DNA of 64,000 nt from JAMZMI01 sp964353015 (GTDB lineage Bacteria; Bacteroidota; Bacteroidia; Cytophagales; Cyclobacteriaceae), in the NCBI GenBank assembly GCA_964353015.1, contig CAYGUA010000030.1, positions 1-64,000 on the forward strand, read 5' to 3'. The notes under the pieces were generated by a model. That model ran no database searches and had not been told where the DNA came from. It saw only the letters and a list, made by a program, of their open reading frames with translations. The stretch's first letter is position 1, and every line of letters starts with the position of its first letter. Positions 1-8,930 of this stretch are shown here, one piece after another. The position numbers and the translations under genes are program-made.

Positions 1-21
1 CTTAAATACATTGAAATTTAG

Positions 22-378
22 GTGCTTAGATTTGAGCATTTTGGGGAATCACCATGGAAAGTAGCTGAATATGTAGCCTATTTATTATCATTTGGAGAAA
101 AGAAAATTCTTCATTTCGGTGACTCGAAAATTGACAAACAAAGTCTTGATAAATTTACCCTTGACATTGATAAAATTGATTTGGTGGTTGTGCCTTATTG
201 GATGGCAACATCACCACAACAAAAAGAAATCATTGAGAAATATATAGCCCCTAGAAAGATTTGGGTTGCTCATATTCCATTGGAACGATATGCGAATGCA
301 CAGAAAATAATAAATGATTTAGGTTATAAAAATGCTACTGCATTAGTTCAACAGTTTATGATGTTAGAAGATGAGTGA
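22..378 (+). CDS. C-terminal part of an MBL-fold hydrolase, possibly disrupted
   Basis: The 118 residues resemble the C-terminal half of a metallo-beta-lactamase-fold protein: FEHFGES, then KILHFGDSKID (a beta-strand ending in the HxGD metal-site motif), then IWVAHIPLERY near the end. The canonical HxHxDH motif would lie before the window. In the same frame, positions 1-18 read LKYIEI, which would join naturally to VLRFEHFGES, but a TAG stop at 19-21 interrupts them. The open part can only begin at the GTG at 22. Either this is a gene broken by a nonsense mutation or a short remnant. The stop is 9 nt before the AraC-type regulator at 388, so the two may be cotranscribed. The family call is fairly secure; intactness is doubtful. 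Confidence 0.6.
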   Translation: MLRFEHFGESPWKVAEYVAYLLSFGEKKILHFGDSKIDKQSLDKFTLDIDKIDLVVVPYWMATSPQQKEIIEKYIAPRKIWVAHIPLERYANAQKIINDLGYKNATALVQQFMMLEDE

Positions 379-387
379 GTTAGAATT

Positions 388-1455
388 ATGAATATTATTT
401 CTCAAATATTACTTTTTACAATCGCTTTTCAGTGCTTCTTTTTTGCGTTATTTCTACTGTCAAGAAAATCAACACGAAATAATTTAAGCAATACATTTCT
501 TTCAATTCTATTAATCGCAATGGGTACTCATATGGGGATAAACCTTGCTAAGGAGGTTTTATCCATACCTTCGCCGCGTTTGCTCCTTGGACTTAGTGCA
601 CTCTACGGACCTTCTCTCTACCTGCACATCAAGAGTCTTCAAAAACAGGACTTTAAAGTATCAACAAAAACACTCTTGCATTTCACTTTTTCTCCACTTG
701 TTGTTGTCCTCGCATATCTTTTACAAGATCAAATTACAGTAGTCAGAATACTGATTTTGTTACAAGTCTACAGCTACTTAATAGCCACGCTTCTTTCGGT
801 TATTGAATTTCAAAAAGTGATAAAGCTGATAAGGTCAAATGATAAATCGATTAACCTGAACTGGGCTTTAAATTTAATCATGTGTTTTTTAATTATATCG
901 ATAGCGGATTTAGTCAATACGCTATTTAATTTTATTAATCCGGCCTATTCAAGTTGGGGTTATTTGCTATTGCTCGCCTCTTTGCTTGCCTTTGTTAACA
1001 TTATGTTTTTTAATGCGTTGGTACAGCCAAAATTATTTCGGGGTGTTTCGAATGAGGATGAAATGGTCTATCGTGATGTTGTTGAAAAATATATGGGATC
1101 AGATCTGACTGAACAAGATCTTATGAATTATAGAGCAAGAATACATTCATTTATAATGGAGAAAAAACCACACTTTGAACCTAATTTGACTATTGGTCAA
1201 TTATCAGAAATGTTGGGTATTTCATCTCGTATTGTTTCTCAGGTTATAAATACAACTTATGGTACAAATTTCTCGGATTTCATTAATGATCTGAGATTAG
1301 AAGAAGCAAAAACGCAGCTTATCACCAATCAAGGCAAATCAGTTCTGGAAATTCTATATCAAACCGGCTTTAATTCTAAATCAAGTTTCTACGATCACTT
1401 CAAGCTGAAGACTGGAATGACCCCAAAGGAATTCAGAAAAAAATCTTCTTTTTAA
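388..1455 (+). CDS. Membrane-anchored AraC-family transcriptional regulator (7TM + HTH)
   Basis: The first ~213 residues hold seven hydrophobic segments (about 2-23, 32-53, 64-81, 95-113, 118-139, 160-183, 190-213). The last ~95 residues form an AraC/XylS double helix-turn-helix: IGQLSEMLGISSRIVSQVIN for the first helix pair and ILYQTGFNSKSSFYDHFK, then TGMTPKEFRKK, for the second. This 7TM-plus-AraC arrangement is common in Bacteroidota, and such proteins are thought to bind DNA while sitting in the inner membrane and sensing a signal there. The gene lies 63 nt before the amidohydrolase on the same strand, a plausible target or operon partner. The ligand is unknown. Confidence 0.88.
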   Translation: MNIISQILLFTIAFQCFFFALFLLSRKSTRNNLSNTFLSILLIAMGTHMGINLAKEVLSIPSPRLLLGLSALYGPSLYLHIKSLQKQDFKVSTKTLLHFTFSPLVVVLAYLLQDQITVVRILILLQVYSYLIATLLSVIEFQKVIKLIRSNDKSINLNWALNLIMCFLIISIADLVNTLFNFINPAYSSWGYLLLLASLLAFVNIMFFNALVQPKLFRGVSNEDEMVYRDVVEKYMGSDLTEQDLMNYRARIHSFIMEKKPHFEPNLTIGQLSEMLGISSRIVSQVINTTYGTNFSDFINDLRLEEAKTQLITNQGKSVLEILYQTGFNSKSSFYDHFKLKTGMTPKEFRKKSSF

Positions 1456-1518
1456 TCCGGTTTCGCGATTCTGGACGAAATACTTATTCATTGCCTTTTA
1501 ATTTGTTGAAAAAAGACA

Positions 1519-2946
1519 ATGAACAAAATTTGGAAAATTTTAAAGGGCCTTCTTATTGGGCTATTGAGTCTCATATTATTTTGCTCAGCCGCGTTATTAT
1601 TGGCAATACCAATATCAAAATTGGTGGAAAAGAAGGTATCTGATCCAGCACAAAAATCCGAAAAATTCGTGCTGATAGGGGTCAATATTGTTGACATAAA
1701 GAACAACCAGATTCAATCTCGGAAGAGTCTATTTGTGAATAAGGGTCATATTGAAAATATCATTTCTGATTCTTTGGCTGATTATGATGGCTATCATCAA
1801 ATCACAGCAATAAATCAATATATCAGCCCCGGATTAATCGATATGCATGCCCATGTATTTGATCGTACTGACCTTACTCAGTATTTGTCGCATGGAGTAA
1901 CTACAGTGAGAAATATGATGGGTTTCCCGATGCATCTTCGGTGGAAGACACAATGGATAAAAGGAGATTTTCCAGGCAGTAGGATGATTACTGCTGGACC
2001 TACGCTAAATGATACAGGGCAAGGAGGCCCATTTCATAAAGGGCTTTCATCTGTTGCAGAGGCCAGAGCTTCGGTTCAATCTTTCAAAGATCAAGGATAT
2101 GACTTTATAAAGATTTATGATGGCATCAATTCCGAACAAATGAAAGCCATTATGGCCACAGCAAAAACACTCAATATGAAAGTTGCGGGTCATCCTCCAC
2201 GATCATTGAATGTTGAAGAATTGGCCCTGTCCGGAATGCAATCCATAGAGCATGTAGAAGAGCTTTTTCAAGGCTTGTTGAATTACAAGTTTGATGAGAC
2301 CGGGGCTCGTCAAATAGCTAAAATATTTGCAGAAAATGATGTGAAGGTTTGTGTAACTCTTTCGGCTTACCATCAGATCTATTTGGCTGTGGTCGAAAAA
2401 CAGCCATTCATAGATGAGCAATTAACTCATCCTATCAATCCTTTGATAAAATTTATAGGAAAAAAGCAAACGGCTGAGTTTCCAACCTTTTCTAAAGAAG
2501 GATATGATTGGACGGTAAAAAAATATGAGTTCATGGAGCGATTAGTAAAAATCCTGGATGAGGAAGGGGTGACGCTCTTGTTTGGAACTGATACCGGGCC
2601 AAGCCTCACTACACCTGGACAAACAGTTCATGAGGAATTACAGCTTTTGCTGCAAGCCGGATTATCGAATGAGAAAATATTAAAATCTGCTACCATTCAC
2701 GCAGCAGCGAATCTCGGGTTGAGTGCAGAGATCGGTTCTATTGAGATGGGAAAAAGAGCTGAGTTTCTTCTTTTAAATTCGAATCCACTTGAAAATCTAA
2801 AGACATTATCTGAGCCAGCGGCCATTGTTTATAGAGATCAATATTACGATGCTCAAAATATAAGAGAATTAAGAGCAAAAGGTGAAGATAAGCAAGGCTG
2901 GTATGTGACTTTGGGGAATTTTCTGGAACACTTGTTAAAGAAATAA
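1519..2946 (+). CDS. Membrane-anchored amidohydrolase (imidazolonepropionase-like)
   Basis: A 475-residue metal-dependent amidohydrolase. An N-terminal hydrophobic segment (about 9-31) acts as signal or anchor, so the enzyme works outside the cytoplasm. Metal-site residues of the family are visible: HxH at His110/His112 (IDMHAHVF), candidate bridging Lys198 (FIKIYDG), His225 (AGHPP), His245 (SIEHVEE) and Asp358 (FGTDTGPS). The C-terminal part returns to the beta-sandwich domain (GSIEMGKRAEFLLLNSNPLENL). Enzymes of this subgroup hydrolyse cyclic amides or dipeptides; the substrate cannot be read from the sequence. The gene follows the 7TM-AraC regulator on the same strand. All key residues are present and length is normal. 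Confidence 0.88.
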   Translation: MNKIWKILKGLLIGLLSLILFCSAALLLAIPISKLVEKKVSDPAQKSEKFVLIGVNIVDIKNNQIQSRKSLFVNKGHIENIISDSLADYDGYHQITAINQYISPGLIDMHAHVFDRTDLTQYLSHGVTTVRNMMGFPMHLRWKTQWIKGDFPGSRMITAGPTLNDTGQGGPFHKGLSSVAEARASVQSFKDQGYDFIKIYDGINSEQMKAIMATAKTLNMKVAGHPPRSLNVEELALSGMQSIEHVEELFQGLLNYKFDETGARQIAKIFAENDVKVCVTLSAYHQIYLAVVEKQPFIDEQLTHPINPLIKFIGKKQTAEFPTFSKEGYDWTVKKYEFMERLVKILDEEGVTLLFGTDTGPSLTTPGQTVHEELQLLLQAGLSNEKILKSATIHAAANLGLSAEIGSIEMGKRAEFLLLNSNPLENLKTLSEPAAIVYRDQYYDAQNIRELRAKGEDKQGWYVTLGNFLEHLLKK

Positions 2947-3079
2947 AATTGAGAAAAGATTTGACTTGAGGAATGAAGCCAAGTTTCAATTTCTTTACAA
3001 TTGCTTCCATCAATTGTCAATGTGCTTCCTGCAAACTATCAGGTCACCGGCCTTCAGTGGTACTAAGAGATTGATTCTC

Positions 3080-3109
3080 TTGGGAATTGTTGTTCAATTT
3101 TTAACTTTA
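3080..3109 (+). promoter_or_regulatory. Candidate Bacteroidota promoter
   Basis: TTG at 3080-3082 is followed, after 19 nt, by TAACTTTA at 3102-3109, matching the Bacteroidota pattern TTG-N19-TAnnTTTG at all but the last base. It would start a transcript about 30-35 nt before the Crp/Fnr-type gene at 3149. Prediction by eye only. Confidence 0.35.
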
Positions 3110-3148
3110 GTAGATAAAATCTCTCAACATGGCCCAGTGTAATTAAAA

Positions 3149-3727
3149 ATGGAACTGATTAAAGACTGCATATCAAAGCAAATTAGCATTGACAAAGAAT
3201 CATTGGAAAAGGTAACGTCAATGTTTGATTTGGTTGAAATTAAAAAGGGGGACTACTTTCTTAATTCAGGTACGGTATGTCGAAAAATGGCATTTATTGA
3301 GGCAGGCTTTCTCAGAATGTTTGACATTGCAGACGGAAAAGAAATCACCTTTTGGATTGGTAGTAGTGGAAGATTTATTACCTCTCTGTCGAGCTTTGTG
3401 TTTCAAACTCCCAACTTCTGGAATATTCAGGCCATTACAGATTGTAAACTTTATGTGATCAGCCGAGAGAATCATATTAAACTATGTGAATTAGAACCCA
3501 AATGGATTGAATTTGACAATAAATTATTGGCGCACTCTTTTGCATTGTTGGAGAAAAGCATGTTTGCTCAATTACATACTACTGCAAAAGAAAGGTTTGA
3601 GGTACTAATGGCGAATGAACCAGAGCTTTTTCGTCACGTTCCTCTTCAATATATCGCTTCAATGATTGGCATTGCCCCCGAATCTTTGAGCAGATTAAGA
3701 AAAAATCTTACTAACGCTATTTCCTAA
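3149..3727 (+). CDS. Crp/Fnr-family transcriptional regulator
   Basis: A 192-residue protein with an N-terminal cyclic-nucleotide-binding-like beta-barrel (about 20-120; FLNSGTVCRKMAFIEAGFLR, KEITFWIGSSGRFITSLSSF) and a C-terminal helix-turn-helix (PLQYIASMIGIAPESLSRLRK, 164-184). No Fe-S cysteine cluster is apparent, so it need not be an oxygen sensor. Small Crp-like regulators of this type are abundant in Bacteroidota and often control nearby genes; the next gene, a membrane/SRPBCC protein 57 nt downstream on the same strand, is the obvious candidate. Effector unknown. Family assignment is secure. Confidence 0.88.
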   Translation: MELIKDCISKQISIDKESLEKVTSMFDLVEIKKGDYFLNSGTVCRKMAFIEAGFLRMFDIADGKEITFWIGSSGRFITSLSSFVFQTPNFWNIQAITDCKLYVISRENHIKLCELEPKWIEFDNKLLAHSFALLEKSMFAQLHTTAKERFEVLMANEPELFRHVPLQYIASMIGIAPESLSRLRKNLTNAIS

Positions 3728-3784
3728 CATTTGTCAAGAGAATAGTGATTCACCGGAAGGAACTTTGTATAAAATTCCAAGTTT

Positions 3785-4612
3785 ATGAATCAATTACAAA
3801 AATCTCTTCAATTCAACGCCTTATTTTCAGGCATCTCTGGTATTCTATTGGTAGTACTTAACAAACAAGTTGCTAGCTTATTCGATATACCAAAGACATC
3901 TTTATTCTGGATAATAGGTGCAGCATTAATCTTCTTTTCAATTACAATTATTTATGAAGTAAAACGGCAAAATCAATTGGGTGTCCTTCTAATAATTATT
4001 CAGGATTTTCTTTGGGTACTTGGGAGCATGATTCTGTTAATTCTTCAACCATTTGAAATTTCAAAAATGGGTAATGGCATAATTGCCATTGTTGCTATAG
4101 TAGTATTATTTATTGGAATTAATCAAGCAAAAGCCCTGGCTCGAACAGACACAAATCCAAAAAAGGGAATAAAATATTTGAACTTTGATAGATTACTTAA
4201 AGCATCTAAGGGTAATGTATGGAAAGTGATTTCTGATGTAGCAAATTATCATGAGGTTGCACCAAATATTGATGATGTGAAAATCATTACGGGTGAAGGA
4301 GAAGGCATGGTTCGCAGTTGCAGTCATGGAAAAGATAGCTGGACAGAGACGTGTTCTTTGTGGTCAGAAGAAAAAGAATATGCATTTGAGGTGAATACGG
4401 ATGCACCTGATTATACCTATCCATTCCAGTACTTGAAAGGAAACTGGAAAATAGAGGAAATTGATGAGATGCATACAATGGTCATCATGATTTTTGAATT
4501 TGAGTATAAAAGGAAGTTTCAGAATTGGCTGCTTCATCCGCTTCTTAAGTTGAAGTTTAGTAAAACGGCAGAAGCACTATTGGACAATTGGCAAAAGGAA
4601 ATAGAGACTTAA
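3785..4612 (+). CDS. Membrane protein with C-terminal SRPBCC (START-like) domain
   Basis: The first ~118 residues contain four hydrophobic segments (about 13-30, 38-57, 67-86, 96-114). Residues ~133-275 look like a polyketide-cyclase/START-type SRPBCC domain (KASKGNVWKVISDVANYHEVAPNIDDVKIITGEGEGMVRSCSHG, ending in LLDNWQKEIET). SRPBCC domains enclose hydrophobic ligands; the fusion to a four-helix membrane region suggests a membrane-associated lipid-handling role, which is inference. Transcribed with the Crp/Fnr-type gene upstream. The exact function is unknown. Confidence 0.72.
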   Translation: MNQLQKSLQFNALFSGISGILLVVLNKQVASLFDIPKTSLFWIIGAALIFFSITIIYEVKRQNQLGVLLIIIQDFLWVLGSMILLILQPFEISKMGNGIIAIVAIVVLFIGINQAKALARTDTNPKKGIKYLNFDRLLKASKGNVWKVISDVANYHEVAPNIDDVKIITGEGEGMVRSCSHGKDSWTETCSLWSEEKEYAFEVNTDAPDYTYPFQYLKGNWKIEEIDEMHTMVIMIFEFEYKRKFQNWLLHPLLKLKFSKTAEALLDNWQKEIET

Positions 4613-4709
4613 GGAAAGGCCAAAAAAAGTTATAACTCAGACCTTGATGCTGGTAATAAAACAACTCAGAATTCACCTTTAAAGTGCTTTTCACAGTAAA
4701 TCGTGAAAA

Positions 4710-5522
4710 ATGAAATCTTTAAAACTAACAAGTAAAACCAATAAGTTTATGCTCAATAAATGCATGAAAGCACTGATATTCATTTGTTCGCTAAGTGCAG
4801 CGAATATTAGTATCGCACAAAACAGGGTGGAAAGACCTTTACAGTTTCAACTTAACCTATCAGGACTTTTTCTTGATTTAGCCGGAAATGGGCTTGCGGA
4901 TCCAACGGTAGATGAACTAAATGTAAATTCCTGGTTCCCAGGTATTTCTTTAGGCAACCATTTCAATAGGTATATTTATCTGGGCTACTCCCTGTACGCT
5001 CCTTTAAACATGACATTAAAGGAATCTTGGGGTCTCACTCACAGGGCATTGGATGCCAACATTTCATTGAAGCATCGTACTGGAATGATTCATAATTTGG
5101 AAACAAGGATTAGTCCGTTCAAATTCGGACTTTATGCCTCATTAAGCTATGCCAATGTAGGTGAAGTAGACTATCGAATGCAGTTTATCAGGAAGGGAGA
5201 TCAAGTCCTGATAGGCAACAATAGCTACGACACTGATCTCGATATTAAATGGAATTCAAAGAATATAAGCACGGCTGCTATTGGTATAGGATACACGTAT
5301 GTAGCTCAGTCCGGCATATCTTTTAATCTTGGTCTTAATGTCCCGATGAGATTTCCGAATAGCGAAAATATACGTATTTCTACCGTGGATGCTGCTGTAA
5401 TCATTTTGCCTTCGGATATCGCTCTGGCTGAAAAGCAAATCATGGAAGAGACATTTTACGGACCAGTAGTGATGTACCTGAATGTGGGCTACAACTTACA
5501 AAAATTCTGGAAGAAGAAGTGA
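4710..5522 (+). CDS. Predicted outer-membrane beta-barrel protein
   Basis: A secreted 270-residue protein; the hydrophobic core and cleavage site are MKALIFICSLSAANISIAQ. The start at 4710 gives a long n-region; the internal ATG at 4749 would give a more usual signal peptide. The mature part shows alternating polar/hydrophobic strands (FKFGLYASLSYANVGEVDYRMQF, GIGYTYVAQSGISFNLGLNV) and ends in YLNVGYNLQKFWKKK, consistent with a small outer-membrane barrel. No named family recognised. Its stop overlaps the GTG start of the alpha/beta hydrolase, so translation may be coupled. A degenerate second copy of part of this gene lies near 6540-6645. Confidence 0.65.
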   Translation: MKSLKLTSKTNKFMLNKCMKALIFICSLSAANISIAQNRVERPLQFQLNLSGLFLDLAGNGLADPTVDELNVNSWFPGISLGNHFNRYIYLGYSLYAPLNMTLKESWGLTHRALDANISLKHRTGMIHNLETRISPFKFGLYASLSYANVGEVDYRMQFIRKGDQVLIGNNSYDTDLDIKWNSKNISTAAIGIGYTYVAQSGISFNLGLNVPMRFPNSENIRISTVDAAVIILPSDIALAEKQIMEETFYGPVVMYLNVGYNLQKFWKKK

Positions 5523-6460
5523 TATTTCGAGGAGCGATAATCGGATTGATTGTTTTCTTATTATTTGACTATAATGTTTATCCCATGCAAACAAATTTAA
5601 CAATAAGGTTGTCAGACGGAAGGATTTTAGGCTATGCGGAATATGGTGATTCATTGGGTTATCCTATTTTCTATTTTCATGGCGGACAAGAGAGCAGGCT
5701 ATCCTCCATGAATATGGATTCCACAGCCAAAAAATTAAACATCAGAATAATTTCGCCAGATAGACCAGGTATTGGGATATCCACATTTCAAGAGAATAGA
5801 CAATTCATCGGATGGGGAGGGGATGTTGCTCAATTAGCAGATTCTCTTGGACTATCTAAGTACTCCATATTTGGATTATCAGGTGGTGCACCACATGTTT
5901 TAGCTTGTTTAATTTCTGATTCTTCAAGAATTGAAAATGCTTCCGTTATCTCAGGTGCCACACCTTATGACTACAAAGGAACGCTCAAAGGAATGTGGTT
6001 TCCAGTTAAGCTTATCCATTGGTTTGCAAGCTGGGAAAATGATAAACAGCTAAGAAAGTTCGTACAAGATGATTTCGATGGACTAGTGAGAAATCCAGAA
6101 AAGCGGATGAAACAATTTCAAAAATATCTTCCAAAACCTGATAGCAAATTAATGACTGATCACCCGAAATACGGTTGGGAGTTTATTGAAGGCAGCAAGG
6201 AAAGCTACAGACAAGGGATAGAAGCTGTAGTTCAGGAATGGAAACTTTATGTTTCAGATTGGCAGATGGAATTAAATGAAATTCACTTTCCTATAAGCTT
6301 ATGGTATGGTATAGCAGATAAAATGGCACCATGTTACAGAGGAAAATATTACAGCAATGAGCTTCCAAATGCTAAGCTTAGACTATTAGAAAATGAAGGA
6401 CATTTTTCATTAATCAGAAATCATTTAGAAGATATTTTGAATGAATTAAAAGCGTCATAA
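5519..6460 (+). CDS. Alpha/beta hydrolase
   Basis: A 313-residue alpha/beta hydrolase. The oxyanion-hole motif is FYFHGGQESR (about 52-60), the nucleophile elbow is FGLSGGAPH with Ser121, the likely acid is Asp in WYGIADKMAP, and the catalytic His is His295 (ENEGHFSLI). The GTG start at 5519 overlaps the preceding TGA by 4 nt and adds an N-terminal hydrophobic stretch (IIGLIVFLLF) that could export or anchor the enzyme; the alternative is ATG at 5585. It resembles proline-iminopeptidase/haloalkane-dehalogenase-like proteins, but the substrate is unknown. Catalytic set complete. Confidence 0.85.
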   Translation: MIFRGAIIGLIVFLLFDYNVYPMQTNLTIRLSDGRILGYAEYGDSLGYPIFYFHGGQESRLSSMNMDSTAKKLNIRIISPDRPGIGISTFQENRQFIGWGGDVAQLADSLGLSKYSIFGLSGGAPHVLACLISDSSRIENASVISGATPYDYKGTLKGMWFPVKLIHWFASWENDKQLRKFVQDDFDGLVRNPEKRMKQFQKYLPKPDSKLMTDHPKYGWEFIEGSKESYRQGIEAVVQEWKLYVSDWQMELNEIHFPISLWYGIADKMAPCYRGKYYSNELPNAKLRLLENEGHFSLIRNHLEDILNELKAS

Positions 6461-6539
6461 TTAATGATTTAACTCAAAATGGAATAGAAGCCCTTTGAAG
6501 TTTCTATTTAACTGATATGGACTTTTTCTTAATATTACT

Positions 6540-6645
6540 GCAGATGCACGAATCCAACTGTGGATGAACCGGATGTAAACTTACAGGCTTCAGATATTTC
6601 ATTATAGTATTATTTCAACAGAAATATATGTGGGCTAAATCCTGA
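6540..6645 (+). pseudogene. Degenerate fragment of a second copy of the 4710 barrel gene
   Basis: This stretch aligns with about 4888-4990 of the upstream outer-membrane gene: ATCCAACTGTGGATGAAC matches ATCCAACGGTAGATGAAC, followed by matching ATGTAAA, CAG.TATTTC, ATTTCAA.AG, ATAT and TGGGCTA blocks in the same order. The reading frame is interrupted by stops (NPTVDEPDVNLQASDISL then TAG). I interpret it as the relic of a tandem duplication or of recombination around 5523-6530. Confidence 0.55.
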
Positions 6646-6677
6646 AAAAAACTATTAACGATTCAAATAATACTATT

Positions 6678-7577
6678 ATGAAATTCACCACTCTTCATTT
6701 TCTTTTGATTTCTATCTCGATGGTATTTATCAATTCTTGTCAAACAAATTCAGAAGTTCCGGACAATTTGATTTATGTGCCAGAAGGTGTTTTTAAGATG
6801 GGATCTAAATTTTCAATTGATGAAATTCAAAATCGTTACGGGTATGAATTTACAGAGGCAAGCAAGGTTGGATGGGAAATAGAACTTCCTCTTCACGATG
6901 TAATTGTAAATAATGGCTTCTATATTTCAAAATACGAATTAACCGTAGCAGAATTTGAAGCATTCATTAATGAAACCGGATACGTTACGGATGCAGAAAA
7001 GGGTATTGGAAGTTACGGTTACAATGAAAATGGTGAATGGTCTGAAGTGGAAAATGTGAGCTGGCGCAAGCCAGGTTTGTGGGAAATACAACCAAATTTT
7101 CCCGTAGTTTTTGTAAGCTGGAATGATGCCACCGAATATACAAATTGGCTAAGTAAAAAAACCGGACAAGTTTATCGACTTCCTACCGAACAAGAATGGG
7201 AGTATGCCTGTAGGGCGGGCAGTGAATCAACCTTTACTTGGGGCGACCTTCCAAAAGATGGGTTAGGAAAAATTAATGCCTTGGATAGTTACTTTGGGTT
7301 TGATGATGGATTCAAGTTTATTGCTCCTGTCAATTCTTATGAGCCGAATGCGTACGGAATCCACAATATGCTCGGTAATGTATGGGAGTGGTGCGCTAGT
7401 CCCTACGTCAAGCAATACCCGATAAGTTTGAATGAACCGGAACCTGATCAGTTCGTTGACCGGGGTGGTGGTTGGGATTCTCCTCCATTTAATGCCCGGA
7501 TCTCTAATAGGGGTGCAGCAGGAGCTAAGTTCAACACCATTAATTTGGGTTTTCGCATTGTTTTAGAACATAACTAA
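6678..7577 (+). CDS. Formylglycine-generating-enzyme-like (SUMF1/EgtB fold) lipoprotein lacking the catalytic cysteines
   Basis: A 299-residue protein with a lipobox (FINSC, Cys21) and a complete FGE-sulfatase fold: PEGVFKMGSKF, YELTVAEFEAFINETGY, FPVVFVSWNDATEYTNWLSK, YRLPTEQEWEYACRAG, NAYGIHNMLGNVWEWCASPY, RGGGWDSPPFNARISNRG and LGFRIV. In true formylglycine-generating enzymes the segment before LGFR carries two copper-binding cysteines; here (about 262-290) there are none. It is therefore probably not a sulfatase-activating enzyme but a lipid-anchored C-type-lectin-fold protein of another function, as in many Bacteroidota FGE-like proteins (including gliding/T9SS lipoproteins). Stand-alone gene with ~220 nt upstream spacing. 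Confidence 0.85.
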   Translation: MKFTTLHFLLISISMVFINSCQTNSEVPDNLIYVPEGVFKMGSKFSIDEIQNRYGYEFTEASKVGWEIELPLHDVIVNNGFYISKYELTVAEFEAFINETGYVTDAEKGIGSYGYNENGEWSEVENVSWRKPGLWEIQPNFPVVFVSWNDATEYTNWLSKKTGQVYRLPTEQEWEYACRAGSESTFTWGDLPKDGLGKINALDSYFGFDDGFKFIAPVNSYEPNAYGIHNMLGNVWEWCASPYVKQYPISLNEPEPDQFVDRGGGWDSPPFNARISNRGAAGAKFNTINLGFRIVLEHN

Positions 7578-7649
7578 TTGTAACAATATCTAAACTTCTT
7601 AAATTAGTTAAGGAATAAATACCAAAACTTAAATTAAAATAACAGAGAA

Positions 7650-8021
7650 ATGAAATTAGGTGCATTTTCAGTGAGCTTGAGTGTCAAAGACATTCATGCC
7701 TCAAAACAGTTTTACGAAAAACTTGGATTTACCATATTTGCTGGCGATATCGATAAAAACTATCTAATCATGAAAAATGAAGGTACTTTGATTGGTTTAT
7801 TTCAAGGCATGTTCGAAAACAATATCCTGACGTTTAATCCGGGTTGGGATGCTGATGCAAATACGCTTGAAAAATTCGATGATGTCAGGGACATACAAAA
7901 AGAATTGATAGCGAATAATGTGGAATTAAAAAGTGAGGCAAATCTTGATACTAGTGGACCTGAAAGTATTACATTAATTGACCCTGATGGTAATGCAATT
8001 TTGATTGATCAACATGTATAA
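7650..8021 (+). CDS. VOC-superfamily (glyoxalase/bleomycin-resistance-like) protein
   Basis: A 123-residue protein with the paired beta-alpha-beta-beta-beta modules of the vicinal oxygen chelate fold: FSVSLSVKDIHASKQFYEKLGF at the start and ESITLIDPDGNAILIDQ at the end. One-module proteins of this size dimerise to form the active site. Possible roles are dioxygenase, isomerase or binding of a hydrophobic drug; nothing here chooses among them. No operon partner. Confidence 0.85.
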   Translation: MKLGAFSVSLSVKDIHASKQFYEKLGFTIFAGDIDKNYLIMKNEGTLIGLFQGMFENNILTFNPGWDADANTLEKFDDVRDIQKELIANNVELKSEANLDTSGPESITLIDPDGNAILIDQHV

Positions 8022-8160
8022 TAGCGTCATGAATATTTGATTTGCAGCTTTTCGATTGAAGTTCAATTCAATGCCTTTTGCATTTTGGACGAATTAGGAG
8101 GCTTTCCAACCAAATCGTGATTTGACGTGCCTTAACATTGTTGAACAATATTGATTTGGA

Positions 8161-8562
8161 ATGAACATATTTAAAATACTAGCATGTCTTTTTGTAATCT
8201 CCTTAATAAATGCATGCGATGAGGAAGAGACTCCATCTACAATACTTGATGGGACATATGAAGGTGTTTTTATAAGGACTCATCCAAGTGCTAAATATGC
8301 ACCTTCACAAGTGACTTTAACTTTTGCAAAGGGTGAATTTGAGGGAGAAAGTGAGGTGGTGAAATCTCCAGCCATATGCCATGGAACCTATAGCATAGAA
8401 GGAAATAAAGTGGTTTTTGTGGATTTGTGTATTTGGACCGCTGAATTTGATTGGACTTACATTCTGTCTGGTGAGTTCGAAATGGTTGCCACATCGGATG
8501 AATTGATACTCACACGTACCATTGGTCAAACCAGAGACATGTATCAACTCAAAATGAAATAA
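8161..8562 (+). CDS. Small predicted lipoprotein, function unknown
   Basis: A 133-residue protein with a lipoprotein signal peptide (ILACLFVISLINAC, Cys19) followed by an acidic linker (DEEETPST) and a region rich in beta-strands (GTYEGVFIRTH, VTLTFAKGEFEGE, LSGEFEMVATSDELILTRT). The pattern GTYEGVF...GTYSIEGNKVVF...SGEF resembles small lipocalin-like proteins of Bacteroidota, but I do not recognise a specific family. ATG at 8161 follows an AT-rich leader without an obvious Shine-Dalgarno sequence. Confidence 0.65.
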   Translation: MNIFKILACLFVISLINACDEEETPSTILDGTYEGVFIRTHPSAKYAPSQVTLTFAKGEFEGESEVVKSPAICHGTYSIEGNKVVFVDLCIWTAEFDWTYILSGEFEMVATSDELILTRTIGQTRDMYQLKMK

Positions 8563-8930
8563 TAACTTGATGGATTGGAATAACCTTAAACCCAATTCGC
8601 CAAACAAGTTTCTTACCTACATGAATGCCCAATGTCCAACCATTTTAGGGTCTCTCCACTAACATCTCAAGAATCATGAGCGATTTGCCGCAAATAAGTT
8701 GAAACTAATCAACACAAATCCCCAACCTCCATTTCCCAATCAGTGGGGACACTGATTTGAATAACACCTCATCCAAAAAGAAAATCAATAAGGTCACTTA
8801 ACACAGACCTGTGGATAGCTTTGAGTTATATAGGTTGGTTTGTATTTTCTTGATCCATAGAAATATACCAGTTTATAGGTCTATATTGATCACTTTATAC
8901 AGTCTCATCTTTGATTAAAATATCATAAAT
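8563..8930. other. Gene-free stretch with C-rich simple sequence
   Basis: No convincing ORF on either strand. Positions 8707-8740 are a C-rich A/C/T tract (AAATCCCCAACCTCC core) related to tracts at 9864-9900, 10115-10183 and 19499-19566. A promoter-like CATCTTTG lies just before the gene at 8931. Confidence 0.5.
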
